The notes below the pieces were generated by a model. It was not told the origin of the DNA. It did not search any database and saw nothing but the letters and a program-made list of their open reading frames with translations. DNA of 64,000 nt, from positions 175,861,622 to 175,925,621 of the forward strand of contig NC_071388.1 in NCBI RefSeq assembly GCF_022682495.2. The letters run 5' to 3'. Positions 1 to 12,205 of the stretch are shown here, piece after piece. Origin of the DNA: Desmodus rotundus (lineage: Eukaryota; Chordata; Mammalia; Chiroptera; Phyllostomidae). The position numbers and the translations under genes are program-made. The first letter of the stretch is position 1. Each line of letters begins with the position of its first letter.

Positions 1-1074
1 ATCCTGCAAGTTTTTTTTTTTTTTAATTTTAAATCTTTAGGAACACTAAGAACAATTCTTAATTTTATGTACTAAATCAGCATTAATTTTCTATTTTATA
101 ACTTTGCAATTTGAGTACATCAACATGCATTTAAGTTTCTAAGGTGTGTTTTCTCAATGATATATTTTTTAAAAACAATTTATATATGTATCTCTTCCAG
201 GAAACACAAAAGCTTTTCCCCAGAGTGTTGTAGAAGCAGAAAAGATGGCAGCATACAATTTTCACAAATGAACTTTTAATAAGAACACACTGCCAAATCA
301 TGACGATTTATATGCACTTGTAAAATATAAATACTTAATGTGGTTTTTAAGGCACAGACCTGTATTGAATCAGCCACCTTCATAAGTCATGGGTGTTGAT
401 TTTTTAAAACATTATTGATTTGTTAAAGAGAAAGGTATCTTGGGTCCATCATTTTTCTCATTATGAAACACTAAGTAGTTAGAGGCTTTTAAAATAGTGG
501 TTCAGCTTCAGAGAAGCTATTTTTAAAAGATTAGCTTTGAACTTCTCTTCCAGAGCATCTATTTACAATCACTAGGACCATTTGGAATATAATTGAAAAT
601 ATGTCTTTTGTTTAGCCAGCCTTTATTAAATTGGTTCTTGCATGTTTTGATGATGGTTGGCAAAGGTGCATCACTCGGGACACTAAAGATAATGTGGACA
701 TATTAATGGAACGATAAAACATATTTTTGTAGCGTCAGGTGTAGAGAATTTTTAGCAAAGCATACTTCCTACCGCCGCTGCATTATCAGCACACTATGGT
801 GTAGGGCTGTCATTTTGTTTATTTCCCGTTCGTCATTGATGCCACTCTCTCCTCCATCTCTACCGTTTCATCAACTACTTTAACGTTATTAAACCATCAC
901 GATCATCACAGGGAACATGTGAACAGTTGCAACTAACAGCCCCCAATATAGGAGATTTGTATTTGCCACTGGTAGGGTGCGATCTTGTTGATGCTTGTCT
1001 ATCTTGTGATTCATCATACTGAAGATACTGTATCAGACAGTGTGCTGTGGGTTAAATTGATTCCTCTCCAATTT
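1..1074. other. A+T-rich intergenic DNA, nothing recognised
   Basis: The stretch opens with a T-run and is A+T-rich throughout. Stops are frequent in all frames and I see no repeat family, exon-like structure or RNA gene. It may be single-copy intergenic or intronic sequence. Confidence 0.5.
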
Positions 1075-1340
1075 TTGTTTTATATTTGGAAATAGGGTTG
1101 ACACAGATGTAGTTAGCTGAGGTCATGCTGGAATAAGGGTGGGCCCCTAAATGTGATTGTGGGGTATTTATGAGAGGGGGAAGTGTGGATGCAGCCACAG
1201 ACCAAGGCTAATGCCAGGAACCTATAAGCCAAGTAGACCTGGAACAGATGCTGGCTTGGCAGCACTCGAAAGGAACCAACCCCCTGGCACACCTTGCTTT
1301 CTGACTTCTAGAGTCCAGAACACTGAGACAACAAATTTCA
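1075..1340 (+). repeat. MaLR/MLT1-like LTR fragment
   Basis: The order of motifs follows the ancient MaLR LTRs. There is a 'ttggaaatagggttgacaca' block, then a GTCAT...AAGGGTGGGCCCCTAA block, then GATGCAGCCACA, and finally a 'gacttctagagtccagaac' block like the LTR's 3' part. It is heavily diverged and both ends are missing. An 80-residue open frame inside it is incidental. Confidence 0.6.
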
Positions 1341-2911
1341 GTCATTTCAGCATTGAGTTTGTGACAATTTGTTACAACAGACCTAGCAAACATACATAGT
1401 ATTACTACAGTTTTATAAAGGTGGCTAAAAAGATGAGTCAATATGTTATAATGGTTTTTTAAATAAATATATATATATAGGTAAATAATATATTTTCTAT
1501 CCCACCCAGTGGAAAACAATACACTTGTTTGCAACATGGTGACTCCAGTTTGGATTAACACGTACCTGTATGACTCACCTATTTTTATTTTGTTATACAC
1601 TACAACAATAGATGGCTCCACATCACTGAGTCTAATTGTACTTTGCAGTATTTGAAGCTAAACTGGCTGACATTTTCACAGGCTGAGAGAAAGTGTGTGC
1701 ATTATGTCCAGGAAACTCTCTGCACAGTGTTCAGAAGCATTATCTGCAGATAAAAGGTAGAACTGCCAACTGGATGTACCATCCCAACAAGCTTTCTTTT
1801 CACTGTGTCCATGGCTCCCCAAATAGCTTGAAGGATAGTGGATATTTATCTCCTTTATATTATTGTCCAGTGTATTAATTGGAAGTAATGACATTTCCAT
1901 TACATTAGGTAGAATGTTAAATTAATGCTATACTGCCAATTCACTTGATTCTTAAGCTGAACAAAAAACTCGGTTTTGTGAAATGAATTTTGGGAATTTT
2001 GCTTCTACTTGAAGGCTATAATGCAGGTTTTTACCCCAATCACTTAAACTTCACTTTATTAATACACTGCAACAATTTGGGAAATATACCAGTGTCGCTT
2101 TTTAAAACAATCATACAGGTACTAACCTACTCCTTAAATTCAAGGCAGATATTTAGTTTTGAGTTTTTATATTTTCATTTATAAAACTTTAGACTCTAAA
2201 ATTCAGAGCAGTTGTTTAAAAACTTATAAATTATATTACATACACAAATGCTATTTTTTAAATTTGATATTAAAGTTATGTCTAGCCTTCTGTTAATCTT
2301 CATCCAGTTTCAAAATTATACAAGGTGACTTGAAATTATTTATACCTTTTTCTCCCTGATTTTCTCTGATGCTGTTGTCAGCAACCTACGACTCAACCAT
2401 CAAAATGTCATCTAAGATCTCCTCATCCGTCAGCACATAGAAAATATTGGATATCAAAAAGACATCTTTCTAGCTTTCCAGTGTAATAATGTTATCCTTT
2501 TAATTTTTTTGATGTAAGGCAAAAATAAGACAGATTTCTATTTATTAAGTTCTATATTACTATTCATTAAAACTAAAATCAGCATTTTTTCTATTTACTT
2601 TGTTTCCTAACAATGAAATTTTATATGTTCTCTCTCTTACATTTCCTTTCTCAGGACCCTAGGTGTTCTTGAGCACATGAGTGGTAACATAAAGTCAAGT
2701 TTATCGAGGTGATGTTTTAGTCATAGGTTGGACAAGGAAACAGATATGAACAAGGTGTTTTAATAAACAGAATTTAATGTAAAGAATTGGTTTGATAGGC
2801 CTTGACAAGCTTAGAAAAGAGAAAGGGAAAGAAAAATAAATAAAAAGGAAAAGAAAAACTAAGACAGAACTCAAATAATAAATGCAGGAGACAGCTAAAC
2901 TGCTAGGACTC
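1341..2911. other. A+T-rich intergenic DNA, no feature recognised
   Basis: Short open frames of up to 137 codons occur on both strands (for example 1208-1621 on the minus strand). They have no recognisable domain, contain TA-rich low complexity near 1460-1480 and overlap the MaLR fragment, so they are not called as genes. Confidence 0.45.
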
Positions 2912-3095
2912 GGGTAGGGCTCAGCAAACTATGGCCTGTGGGCCAAATCCAGCCTACAACCCACTTTGAAAGCAAACTAAAAAAATGACTTTTTACATTT
3001 AAAACATTTATATAAGGACCTACATACTATTGTCAATTTTACATCTTGGCCTTCAGAACTCAAAATACTTACCATCTGGGCTTTTAATAAAACGT
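2912..3095. mobile_element. hAT-Charlie-like non-autonomous DNA transposon relic
   Basis: The left part has the CAGCAAACTATGGCCTGTGG / GGGCCAAATCCAGCC signature. The right part has 'aaaatacttaccatctgggc', the counterpart of the 'aaaatatttactatctggcc' end of this common mammalian hAT-derived repeat. The middle is deleted or diverged. The family call rests on these two end blocks only; no target-site duplication was identified. Confidence 0.6.
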
Positions 3096-4469
3096 TGGTC
3101 AAGCTCTGAACCAGGGAAACAAAGAGAAGGGATCTTGTGATAAGGTGCCAAGGAACTGGGTCTCTCACAGCTCTGCTAAAACACCTGAGGGGCCTGCCCT
3201 GGGATCCTTCTGAGCTGGCCACGAGGAGCTGGAGACCAGCGGCGACAACTGCAGCTGCCACGCTGAAGGGCCACTGCTGGGGCAGCACTGAGAGGGATCC
3301 TACACTGTCTGGAGTGGTAGCTCTTGCTCCCTGCCATCTTATTTCAGTAGTTTTCTATTTTTCCCTGTTGGTGGTTTGCGGAGCCCCAGCCCTAGCTTCA
3401 CAATGCTTGGAGCTTTGACTTCTTAGAGCTGAAAAACTATTGCCTATTAACCAAGAAGGTGTTCTAACTGGCTCCAAATTTTCTGACAAGAGATGTGCTA
3501 AAATTTTACCTAAATGACAAAATGTTCGAGACAGAGAGGGACAATGAAGCATTTCTAAATAAACAAAAAACATCTGTACCTATTAAACATGATTTACTCA
3601 CTCTCTGCTGTCCTTCTAGGCCATGTATTTATTCTCAGGCACAAATATCGGCACCTTAAGTGCTCCTTAGGCTCACTGCAGTCTCTGTTTTTTATTCAGA
3701 GTAAAGCTCTACTAGATTTTCAAATGGCCTCTGTGCATAGGCGCACTTATAAAGGGTAGCAAACTCCAGTCAATGGTATTTGCCCCTGTGTTAGGAACAA
3801 ATTAGCCCAATTTCACTCTCCCCCAGTTAGTCATAGGAGCTGATCAAATTAATCATTGATCATTATCTTAACCAAAGATTTTACATTTACAGGTGTAGTG
3901 CAGAAATAGAAATCTGGGAATCAATCATTAATTCTTTCTACCCATCACCCTGAATCATAAATTAGCATAAATTCATGATTTTGTTTTCTGTATGTCACTG
4001 GATGAATAAGATATATAATAGATACACTCATGACTGTATTCTTGGATTATAATTTGACTATTGCATGTATGTTTCCAGGGGGGGAAACTTAAAAAAAAAA
4101 TCAAATTGATTCTTAGAGCACAATCCAAAACAGCAGAATGTAGGACTTACAAGGACAATGTCATGTCCAGGACTCACCACACCGTATTCACTTCTAACTC
4201 CCCTGTCCCAAATGATCACCATTTCTCCACAAGTAGTTCTATAAGAGGAGGGGTCTGTTTCTCATTTGGCAGCTTGCTTCAATCTTACTGAGTACAAAGT
4301 CCTCTGAACAGAACTGTCTGCTTTCTGGAAAATTTTACACTATTTGAATCTTGCATACCTGGTAGAAAAGTAAATTTCTTGGTAAAGAAGTAAAACCAGA
4401 CATGACGTTAGAGTTACAATGTAAGGGTTAAATTGGTAGGACAATCTAAGAAAACACAGATTAAGAGCC
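3096..4469. other. Intergenic DNA with a small GC-richer patch
   Basis: From about 3130 to 3350 the sequence is clearly GC-richer than its surroundings, with open frames of about 100 codons on both strands. No conserved domain is visible and the opposite frames cover each other, as GC-rich repeat relics often do. The remainder is ordinary A+T-rich sequence. Confidence 0.4.
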
Positions 4470-5316
4470 AATGTATTAGTGTTCTTCAGCTGCCGTAACA
4501 AAACACCACAGACTGGGTGGCTTTACAAAGTGCATTTTCTCATACATCTGGATACTGGAATTCAAGATCAAGATATCTGGTGAGAACTGACAAAGTTTCT
4601 CTCCTTGATCTAGTTCTAGAAGGCTTCCCTGAACTCTTTCAATTAGGGATGACCTCTGATCCTCCATGTTCATCTCCTCACTGTTTGATGTTAACAAGAG
4701 TCTTAAGTCACTTTAACCAGAAACCAACCCCCCCTCATTATCTGATCACCCTCCATAACCAGTTAGGTTCCTGATCCTGGACCATTCCCCAGGCCACTTT
4801 GGCCTACTCTGGGCAAGAATCTTGTTAGATCAATTTAGCCCATACCCCACTTCCCCCGATGCTTCCTCTCAGTAAGTTTCATCCTCTGACCCACACTACT
4901 CATGCATGCTCTATTTGGAATTGATTCAATCCTTTTTGTCCTTTGCAAAATTCCATTGCAGTGGTCCCTACAACTATGGTGATAGTACCCTGTGAATAAA
5001 GCTTGCCTCACTGTTTTGAACAAGTATCATGAATAATTTATCTTTAACAGGGCTCACTCCTTGGCTTGAAAATAGCCACAATTCCCTGTGTGCTCACGTG
5101 ATCTCTGCGTGTGGGGAGAGAGAGAAAGAGAGCAAGTGAGCTCTCTGGCATCAATACTTAAAATGACACCCATTTGATTGGGTGAGAGTCCCACCCTTAT
5201 GACCTAATGTAACATTAATTGCTTCTTTAGATGCCCCATTTCCAAATACAGCCACACTGAGGGTTTGGATTTCACCATATGAATTTTAGGGAGACACACT
5301 GAGTAAGTCCATAATA
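4470..5316 (-). repeat. Antisense MaLR/MLT1-like LTR, split by an insertion
   Basis: The left part (4470-4605) carries GCTGCCGTAACAAAACACCA followed by CAGACTGGGTGGCTTTACA. The right part (about 5050-5316) carries 'cactccttggcttg', 'ccatttccaaatacagccac' and 'catatgaattttagggagac'. All are hallmarks of these LTRs read in antisense, in the expected order, so the two parts are one element interrupted at 4606-5049. Confidence 0.7.
4606..5049 (+). repeat. Class I-like endogenous retrovirus solo LTR nested in the MaLR LTR
   Basis: A 444-bp segment begins TGATCTAG and ends TTTAACA, and separates the two halves of the antisense MaLR LTR. It has an AATAAA signal at 4995-5000 and a U5-like tail ending 'atttatctttaaca', the architecture of gammaretrovirus-like LTRs. 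A similar tail ends the LTR at 48544. No retroviral genes are present. The exact left edge and target duplication are uncertain. Confidence 0.55.
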
Positions 5317-5835
5317 GGGTGGAGTGCTGTGGAGATACAGCGTGGCACTTTTATTCATCGTTTTTTTTCCAGTAAGAGGTTACCTGGTTGCCTTTTTCTT
5401 CTCTTCTACCTAGCATAACAACTTTTTTCAATCCTTCTGTTCATTTTCAGGTATTATAGAGAGTCACTTAATTAAATGAAATAACAAAAGTAGCCCAGAG
5501 AGGATCCATTGTGTAACAAGAATAGACTGAATGTGAGCATTTATACTTGGAGAAAAACATTGCTCTTCTTGTATTTACACTTGGGACACTAATTCTTAAA
5601 CCAGATCAACAATAAGGATGATTTCTACACTCAAGACATTTCTTATATGCACCTATTAAATAATTTGTGTAAGTTTAACAGCGTGGCAGTAGAATGCTGT
5701 GGGACACAGAAAGAAATATCCCGCAAAATGCAACAGTTAAAGAAACAGGTCCTTTATATAAAGTTAAACGGTTGCTGAACAAACATGTTTATTCTGCTTA
5801 ATGAAGTAGCAACATATATTAATATCTATGTATTT
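5317..5835. other. A+T-rich intergenic DNA, nothing recognised
   Basis: No repeat family, exon-like signal or RNA gene could be seen between the MaLR element and the Ves SINE. Confidence 0.45.
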
Positions 5836-6038
5836 TTAAAGATTTTAGTTATTTATTTTTAGAGAGAGGGGAAGGTAAAGACAAAGAGAGGGAGAGAAAT
5901 ATGGATGTGTTGTTGCCTCTCACATGCCCCCTACTGGGTACCTGGCCCACAACCCAGGCATGTGCCCTGACTGGTAATGGAGAGTCAACCCTTTGGTTCA
6001 CAGCCTGTGCTCCATCCACTGAGCTACACCAGGCAGGG
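5836..6038 (-). mobile_element. Ves SINE (tRNA-derived), antisense
   Basis: Read on the minus strand the tRNA-like head lies at the right end (window strand: CCACTGAGCTACACCAGGCA). The body has 'gcatgtgccctgactgg' and 'cctctcacatgccccctac', then a GA-rich stretch, and the A-rich tail is seen here as TTTTTAAAG at the left. It is essentially full length. An 82-residue minus-strand frame across it is a by-product. Confidence 0.93.
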
Positions 6039-6179
6039 AAAATGCTCCAATGTTGTGTGCATATATATCTGCATCTTTGAATTGACCCCATAATCACTAT
6101 ACTGTCATCTTTTTTGCCTATTGGGATGCATTTTGACTAAAGTTTATTTTATCTTATATAAGTATAACCACTCCAGGTC

Positions 6180-7430
6180 TCATTTAAATGGTAAGATTTT
6201 CAGTGTTCATGCAGCTTTGCATTGCTATCTCCTCATTTAAAGGAACAAATACCTCTTTCAGTCTTTTCAGACTGGTTTCAATAGGCAAAGGCTTTCTCCT
6301 AACTGTTCCCTGGGCTGATGTGATTACTTTTACTTCCAGAGTGACAGTTGAGCAGGCTTGAGACAGTTTGTAAACTGCCACTGGGTCTGCAGTGGGTCCA
6401 TGATTGGAGGGCGTGTTACCAGGAGCTTGGGCAGCCGTGGATCCTTTATGGTACCTAGGTGGATGGAATTGTCCTCAACACCTTGTTCAGTAGGGTGGCT
6501 TTTTCTGCCTATCATTTATAGCTGAGTCCTTAACCAGTGGGCATATTATCAGTTGTTAAGGTAGGTGTGGCTCCCAGCAGGGCCCTGGGAGGGCTCCTAC
6601 CTGGTCACTGGATGGGTCCCTGGGTGGGTAGTACTGGCCTTGGACCATGGTTGAGAGGAACTGGAACCAAGCCTCAGGGCTGTTTCATGTTCTACAGCTA
6701 AGAGTGAGTCTGAAGGCCTGGCTCTGGAGATAGGGCTGGTCCCTGGGCCAGAAGGCCTGCTTAGAGATTGGGGGTGGGAGGGGGCTGATGTCTACTACCA
6801 GGACCTCCTTTCAGGATTTCCTGGGTTACAGACAGAAATTTCTCCTGCCTCATCTCTGTGCCAGCCAGACTATTTGTAGACTGTGGCTGGGATGGAAGCC
6901 CAGTCACAAGGCCCTTTCAGAATTTATAGTCCGGTTGAGTTTGACAGGCCTACATTCTGGAGCTCCCAGACCATGGCCAGGAGAGGCTGAAGGCAGTTTA
7001 TGAGCTGCTTCAGGGTCTGTACCTAGGACCAAGGTCTGAATGTCTACTACCTGATATACATGTGGGCTTGAAGCTTGTCAGGCCCCTTGGCCTATAATGC
7101 TGGTGACAAGCCCCAAACCAAACAGGGGTGTAGTTGGGTTCGCAGAGGTGCAGAGCTGTTTCTGTTTCCATTGCCCAAACCACAGTCAGTAAGCCATTTC
7201 CTGGGTGTGAGCTCACCTTTCAAATGGTTTTCATTCTTGGGCTGCACTGGGGTTTCACAATCTCCTTCCGGGACCCCAGACACTCATGAAGACACTTCTG
7301 TCTGTGCATGGATGCCAAATTATTGTTATTGGTTGAGGCTTGAGGGGTAGTATACATCCCAGGGAGTATAGTTGGGCCATGTTGCTGACATTAAGTTTTT
7401 ATTCTTTATGAGACTTGAAAATGAACCTTA
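6180..7430. other. GC-richer unidentified block
   Basis: About 1.25 kb is clearly less A+T-rich than both flanks and carries many short overlapping open frames (60-91 codons) on both strands. Phrases such as CTGGGTTACAGACAG recall the ageing internal regions of mammalian endogenous retroviruses or DNA transposons, but I could not assign a family. No frame continues long enough for a gene. Confidence 0.4.
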
Positions 7431-8249
7431 AGGAGACCCATGGTTGGAAGATATTAAACAAATAACTTTATAATTAATCATTGTGTTGCAGTTCTATTAT
7501 ATATCTCAGAGTGAAAGGAAAAACTCTTTTAGTAGTTTATACCATTAAAGTACCTGGGGTACTTGGCTCAGCCTGTGGTATCAGTTATTAAGTAATTAGC
7601 ATAAACAGATATAACTTCACTAAAATAACTGGCAACATAATTTTAGCAATTTTCATGTTTCTGATGTACAAGATTTCTGGTATTAAACATTCAAAAAAAC
7701 TTTCATTGAATTCTATTGAAAAAATACAAGATCTTTTCAGAAGATATTTAAGTATAAAATAGTGTGGAGTTGAAAGAGATGGCTTAATATTGAACTCCCA
7801 TGTTCTGATAAGCCTCCATTTCACAATTTTAGGTATTTTATTAATTTTGCCATATTTATTATAAAAATGATTTTAAATGTAGATGCGGTTGCATGTTTGT
7901 GAGAGAGAGAGAAAACACTGATACATAGCTTCAAATGATTCTCAACTTTGGCCTTATTTTGAACATACAGAATGCACAAGAATGCAATAGTAACGTGACT
8001 TTTGTCTTTCATTGCACATATAAACCCATTCTGTGCATCTAATTTGTCTCTACACTCTTGAGTGTAAAATCTAAGATATTTACCAAGACTTCTATTCAAA
8101 GTTAAATACAAATGTTCAGATGACTTCCATCTCCCAAAACCCATGTAGCTCAAAAATATACGTGATGAGTCTAGCATAGAGTTACATCTTTGAACTTCAT
8201 TAAAGTTAAAGAACGTCTTACTTCCCAACTTGGACTACTTCTTCTACAG
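7431..8249. other. A+T-rich intergenic DNA
   Basis: This stretch has a 135-codon open frame on the minus strand (7821-8228). It shows no recognisable domain, its composition follows the surrounding DNA, and it contains a GA repeat. I treat it as chance until homology is shown. Confidence 0.4.
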
Positions 8250-8392
8250 AAGCCTGCAATGGAGAGACAGAGTGTGACACTTTTCTTCTGTTTGCCAGTA
8301 TTGCTTTTCTTCTGCATCCAAGCTCACTCCTCGCACTTCACCCTCGTGTTCTGATTTATGCAGGATTTCAGTGGGAGGGACTGGGAGGAAGA
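8250..8392 (+). other. Exon-like segment with a 31-codon signal-peptide-like frame
   Basis: A pyrimidine-rich acceptor (ACTTCTTCTACAG, ending 8249) precedes a 143-bp segment. The segment is followed by GTAAGT at 8393, a near-consensus donor. Inside, an ATG at 8259 has a strong Kozak context (G at -3, G at +4) and opens a 31-residue frame ending at 8354. The peptide has a short polar N-terminus, a hydrophobic core at about residues 8-20 (rich in L, F, V, C), and a plausible signal-peptidase site after Ala22. This may be an unannotated leader exon, a lncRNA exon or chance. I do not recognise the peptide. Confidence 0.3.
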
Positions 8393-10679
8393 GTAAGTGT
8401 CAAGTAATGGTTTACCGAACAGTGTTATGTGTGTGTTTGTTTTTTACAGCAAATTAAGATATTTAGAACTAAATTTCCTTTGTGTTGCATTTGTGGGCTT
8501 TCAGAGGCTCTCCATCACCATAGGTAATTGCTCAGTTGATTCCCTAGTCTTTCCTCTGTCTGGCTGCTTAGCAATCTGTTCTCAAATTCTGATTTATGAT
8601 AGTAACCCCCACATAGATAGTGTCTTTTGGAGTTTCACTAGGTTACTGTATTGGGAAAATAAATCCCTTTAGAACAGCTCCAGACTAGTTATCTTTTTTA
8701 CCTATTTTTAAATGGACTATACTGTGACTGCCTTTGTCCAGAAAAACTCTGACAATGAAAACTGTCCCCTACACAGCCATCTTGTCTCAGTCATTTAAAT
8801 GATCAGCCAGCATCTTTTCCCACATTCAGGCATTTCTAGGCATAAGTGTGAAACCAACCATTGTTCTCTTCTCAAGATGTCAAGGGAAATGGGCCCCACT
8901 CTCTGAATGGTCTCCTGAAACTCTTCATATTGGGTTGAAAAACATATGGAAGCCTCATTCTTCATTACAGTTGCTGTAGAAAGGGTCAGACACACGCCAT
9001 ATTAACAATTTGCTCTTAAGAATTTCTCTACTTATTAGCCTCTTCAACTTCTCCATGTTTATACCATACACTCAAAGAAGTTGAGAGACTCAAGTTTGCA
9101 AAAGTAATTTTGGAGCACCTCTTTGTCTCATCCTTTACAAGTGGTCTAGAAATCTCAATATCCTATTGTCTTGGAACATCTGGAATTAGTCAGTAATAAT
9201 CCCATTTGGTACCCTACTATAATGTATAAAAGATTTACAAGCAAAGTGGGAGATTACCACAGACAATGCAAAATTCTTTAAATCATTTATAGAAGTTTTC
9301 TAAATTAGCTCATTATAATTTTTTGTCAGGAAAACCCCCTCCTTAAACAATGTACATAATTTTGGTATGTCTTTATCAACTTTTTTATATTGAAAGCTGA
9401 AAGAATGGAAGATTTTTTTCTCATTTCAAGATACAGAGAACTGTGTTAAGCATTTATTTTAAAATAAAATGCACTGTATAAATGTGTAAGAAATACATCA
9501 TTCATTTCAAAATTAGTTTCTTTTGAAGAATTTTGGGGGGCTGCAAATGCTCATACATATTTCATACTATTTTGATGTATACATTTTGTATTTGGTATAA
9601 TTTAGTTCTGTGTTAAAAATACCAAATATTATTTGGAGACAAACAAAGAAGCAAAGTGTTTTATCTAGTAAACAAAAATGTTGGTCATTAATCATATTCT
9701 TCTTCTTTGTGTCTCTTTTTTCCCAAGATGGTTATTTACATTCAACTCATACAGGGAGGTTTGCAATTCAACATCATATTTAAAGTGAGAAAGCTGTACA
9801 TATTTAATGTTTATTTAAATTTTCTTGATCATCATTTTGTCTTCGTTCTGGCTTGATTTCATGTACTCTAGAGGCTAGAAAGTTCACAAAACAGCATATC
9901 TCAAATTTATTTGAAGCTAAGGGTCTTTGTGTAGAGGCACTCACATGAGACTTGCAATAAGAAGATAGAAATGTCATCAAACCAACCAGTGTGAAAGTTT
10001 GTTTCTTTTGTCCTTTCTCTCCTGAAATAACTATGATGGATGTTCTAGATCCTGGGTCTTTCTTTCATAGGAAACTACTGTCAGATGGCTGCAGCACAAG
10101 TGTGATTCAATGTCATTAGTGTGTCTGCTGGTTGTGTCTTGCTGTGTATAGTACAAGTCTTGTTTTCTGGTCTATATCTTTTAATAAATATTTGTCTTAT
10201 TAAACTAGTAAGAACAAATTCCATTTTCCACAGCTAAGAACTCAGGTAGCAATAAAGATATCAGAATCCAATGACAATGTAAAGGAGGAATTGGTGATTT
10301 TCTAACCTGAATGGGTTGAAAAGAAGTGAAGTTTTGGTTAGAATTAGAGGAGAGCATGCAACGTCAAAATAGTTGCTTAAAATTGTGTTTGATGTCACAT
10401 TGAAAGACGGGTGAAGAGAAGGCAAAGATCTTGTAGATAGAGTTAATACTACTATAGTACAACTTTTAAGAAAATCAAGACCATGGAATCAGCTGATTCC
10501 TTGTAACTGAGAAACAATATGAATTAAAAATCTAAAGTTTCAAATTATCAGTTCCATTCTGCCAGAGAATCACGAAGCTTCCCTATGACTACTTTGTGTA
10601 CTTATATCTCGTAGCTGCAGATCAGATTTAATCAAATTCTAGGTTCAGAATTCACAACTTTGCCAAGCCAAAGGCAAAA
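8393..10679. other. A+T-rich DNA, apparently single-copy
   Basis: I could not recognise repeats in this 2.3-kb run. Open frames are short. Any conserved non-coding elements would need a cross-species alignment to see. Confidence 0.4.
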
Positions 10680-11400
10680 TTTTGTTTAAAATAGTGTGGG
10701 TAAAATCAAAACTACTGTGAAATACTACCTCACACCTGTTAAAGTGGCTTTTGTCCAAAAGGCAAGTAATAAGCCAAAGAAGTTGTGGATAAAACAAAAT
10801 ACTCATTCTATGCTGGTAGGAGTGTAAACTAGTACAGCCATCACAGAAAACAGTACAGAAGTTCTTCAAAAAATTAAGACTAGAGTACCATTTGACCCAA
10901 CAGCCCTGGTTCTGAAAAATTTCAAAACATTTATTCACAAAGATATGTGCACCCCGATGCTCACTGTAACATTATTCATGATGGCCAAGACATGGAGACA
11001 ACTGACGTGTCCTTCAATAGATAAGTGGGTAAGAGGATGTGGCACACATATGCCACGGGATGGAATGCCACTCAGCTGTAAGGAAAGATGAAATATGCCA
11101 TTTGTGACAAGACGGATTGACCTTGAGAATATATTGCCAAGTGAAAAAAGTCAGTCAGGAAAAGGTGAGACCCATATGATTTCCCTTATATGTGAGAAAT
11201 AAAACTGAAACTCATACACACAGACAACAGCATGGTGGCTACCAAAGGGAAGTGCAGTGGAAAAGGGAGCCAGATACATGGTGGCAGGAGAAGACTTTGG
11301 GTGGTGGGCACACAGTGCAATATACAGATCAGGTATCACAGAAGTGTGCACTTGAAACCTGTATGATCTTATTAGACAATATCACCCCAATATAAATGAA
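10680..11400 (+). mobile_element. L1 LINE 3' end, sense
   Basis: The segment reads through the L1 ORF2 tail and 3' UTR. It holds 'aaatactacctcacacctgt', 'accatttgacccaacagccc', 'aacattattcatgatggcca' and 'agactttgggtggtgggcac', and ends 'atcaccccaatataaatgaa', the bat-type L1 3' terminus. It is 5'-truncated, as most LINE insertions are. The short frames on both strands inside it are not genes. Confidence 0.9.
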
Positions 11401-12118
11401 TAGATACATAGATAGAGAGATAAGTGGGTTTTTTTAAATAGTAAAAGAGTATGAGAAATTTGGGAGAATTGGGATAACTCCAAGTAATGGAAATTCAAAT
11501 CCCACTGAAACTTTCTTGTCAACAGAAATAGCAACTTTCTCCACCTTTTGAAATATTGAGGCTTTTTATTTTTTTTTATAATACGCCCCTGAAGCATTCC
11601 CGTGCAAATTAATGCCCTTTCTCCTCCAGACCAGTCAGCACCTAGGGCCAGATTCTCGCATGCTTCGGTGTATCAGGAACCTGAAGGACAGTTGGAGCAG
11701 CAAAATAACACAAACATTCTATTAATTTATAACAGTACAAATTTGAAAAATGTGTATAACAATACATAATTCTTGTGTTAGATACATAAGGGGAACTTAT
11801 TTCATATTGGCTCAGTATATTGATAGGAACTGAAAGTTTTTTCTTTTTTTTAATCAAAATACAAACTCAAACAGCTACAAATGGCTATAACTTTTCCAAA
11901 CAAATTTTTAATTAGTGGTCTGTAATCTGGATTCAATGTAAATAAAGTTGAGATGTCAAAAATTCTTCAATCTGCTACAGAGGAATTAATATCTTTGGAA
12001 ATAGCATAAATAATGAAAGGAGATTTCTCGTGACTTGCTCAGTTACTATGCAAAATGTGTACAGGAAGAAGGTATGAAACATAGTTTCTTTATCCACGTC
12101 CTTTTGGAAAATGCTTTT
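11401..12118. other. A+T-rich intergenic DNA, nothing recognised
   Basis: Low-complexity A/T runs and short open frames only. Confidence 0.4.
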
Positions 12119-12205
12119 TTATATATTTAATTTTTTTCAATTACAGTTTACATCCAGTATTATTCTATACTAGTTTCAGATGTCTAGCAAAGTGGTTAGA
12201 GAATC
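12119..12205 (-). mobile_element. L1 3'-terminal fragment, antisense
   Basis: The run 'ttttttcaattacagtttac' followed by 'tagtttcagatgtctagcaa' and 'agtggttaga' is the reverse complement of a common mammalian L1 3' end. The rest of the LINE is absent. Confidence 0.65.

Noticed and set aside
1208..1621. 137-codon minus-strand open frame
   Set aside because: It overlaps a MaLR LTR fragment and a TA-rich tract; no domain or promoter context.
7821..8228. 135-codon minus-strand open frame
   Set aside because: Composition matches the flanks and no family is recognised; length alone is not enough in 64 kb on six frames.
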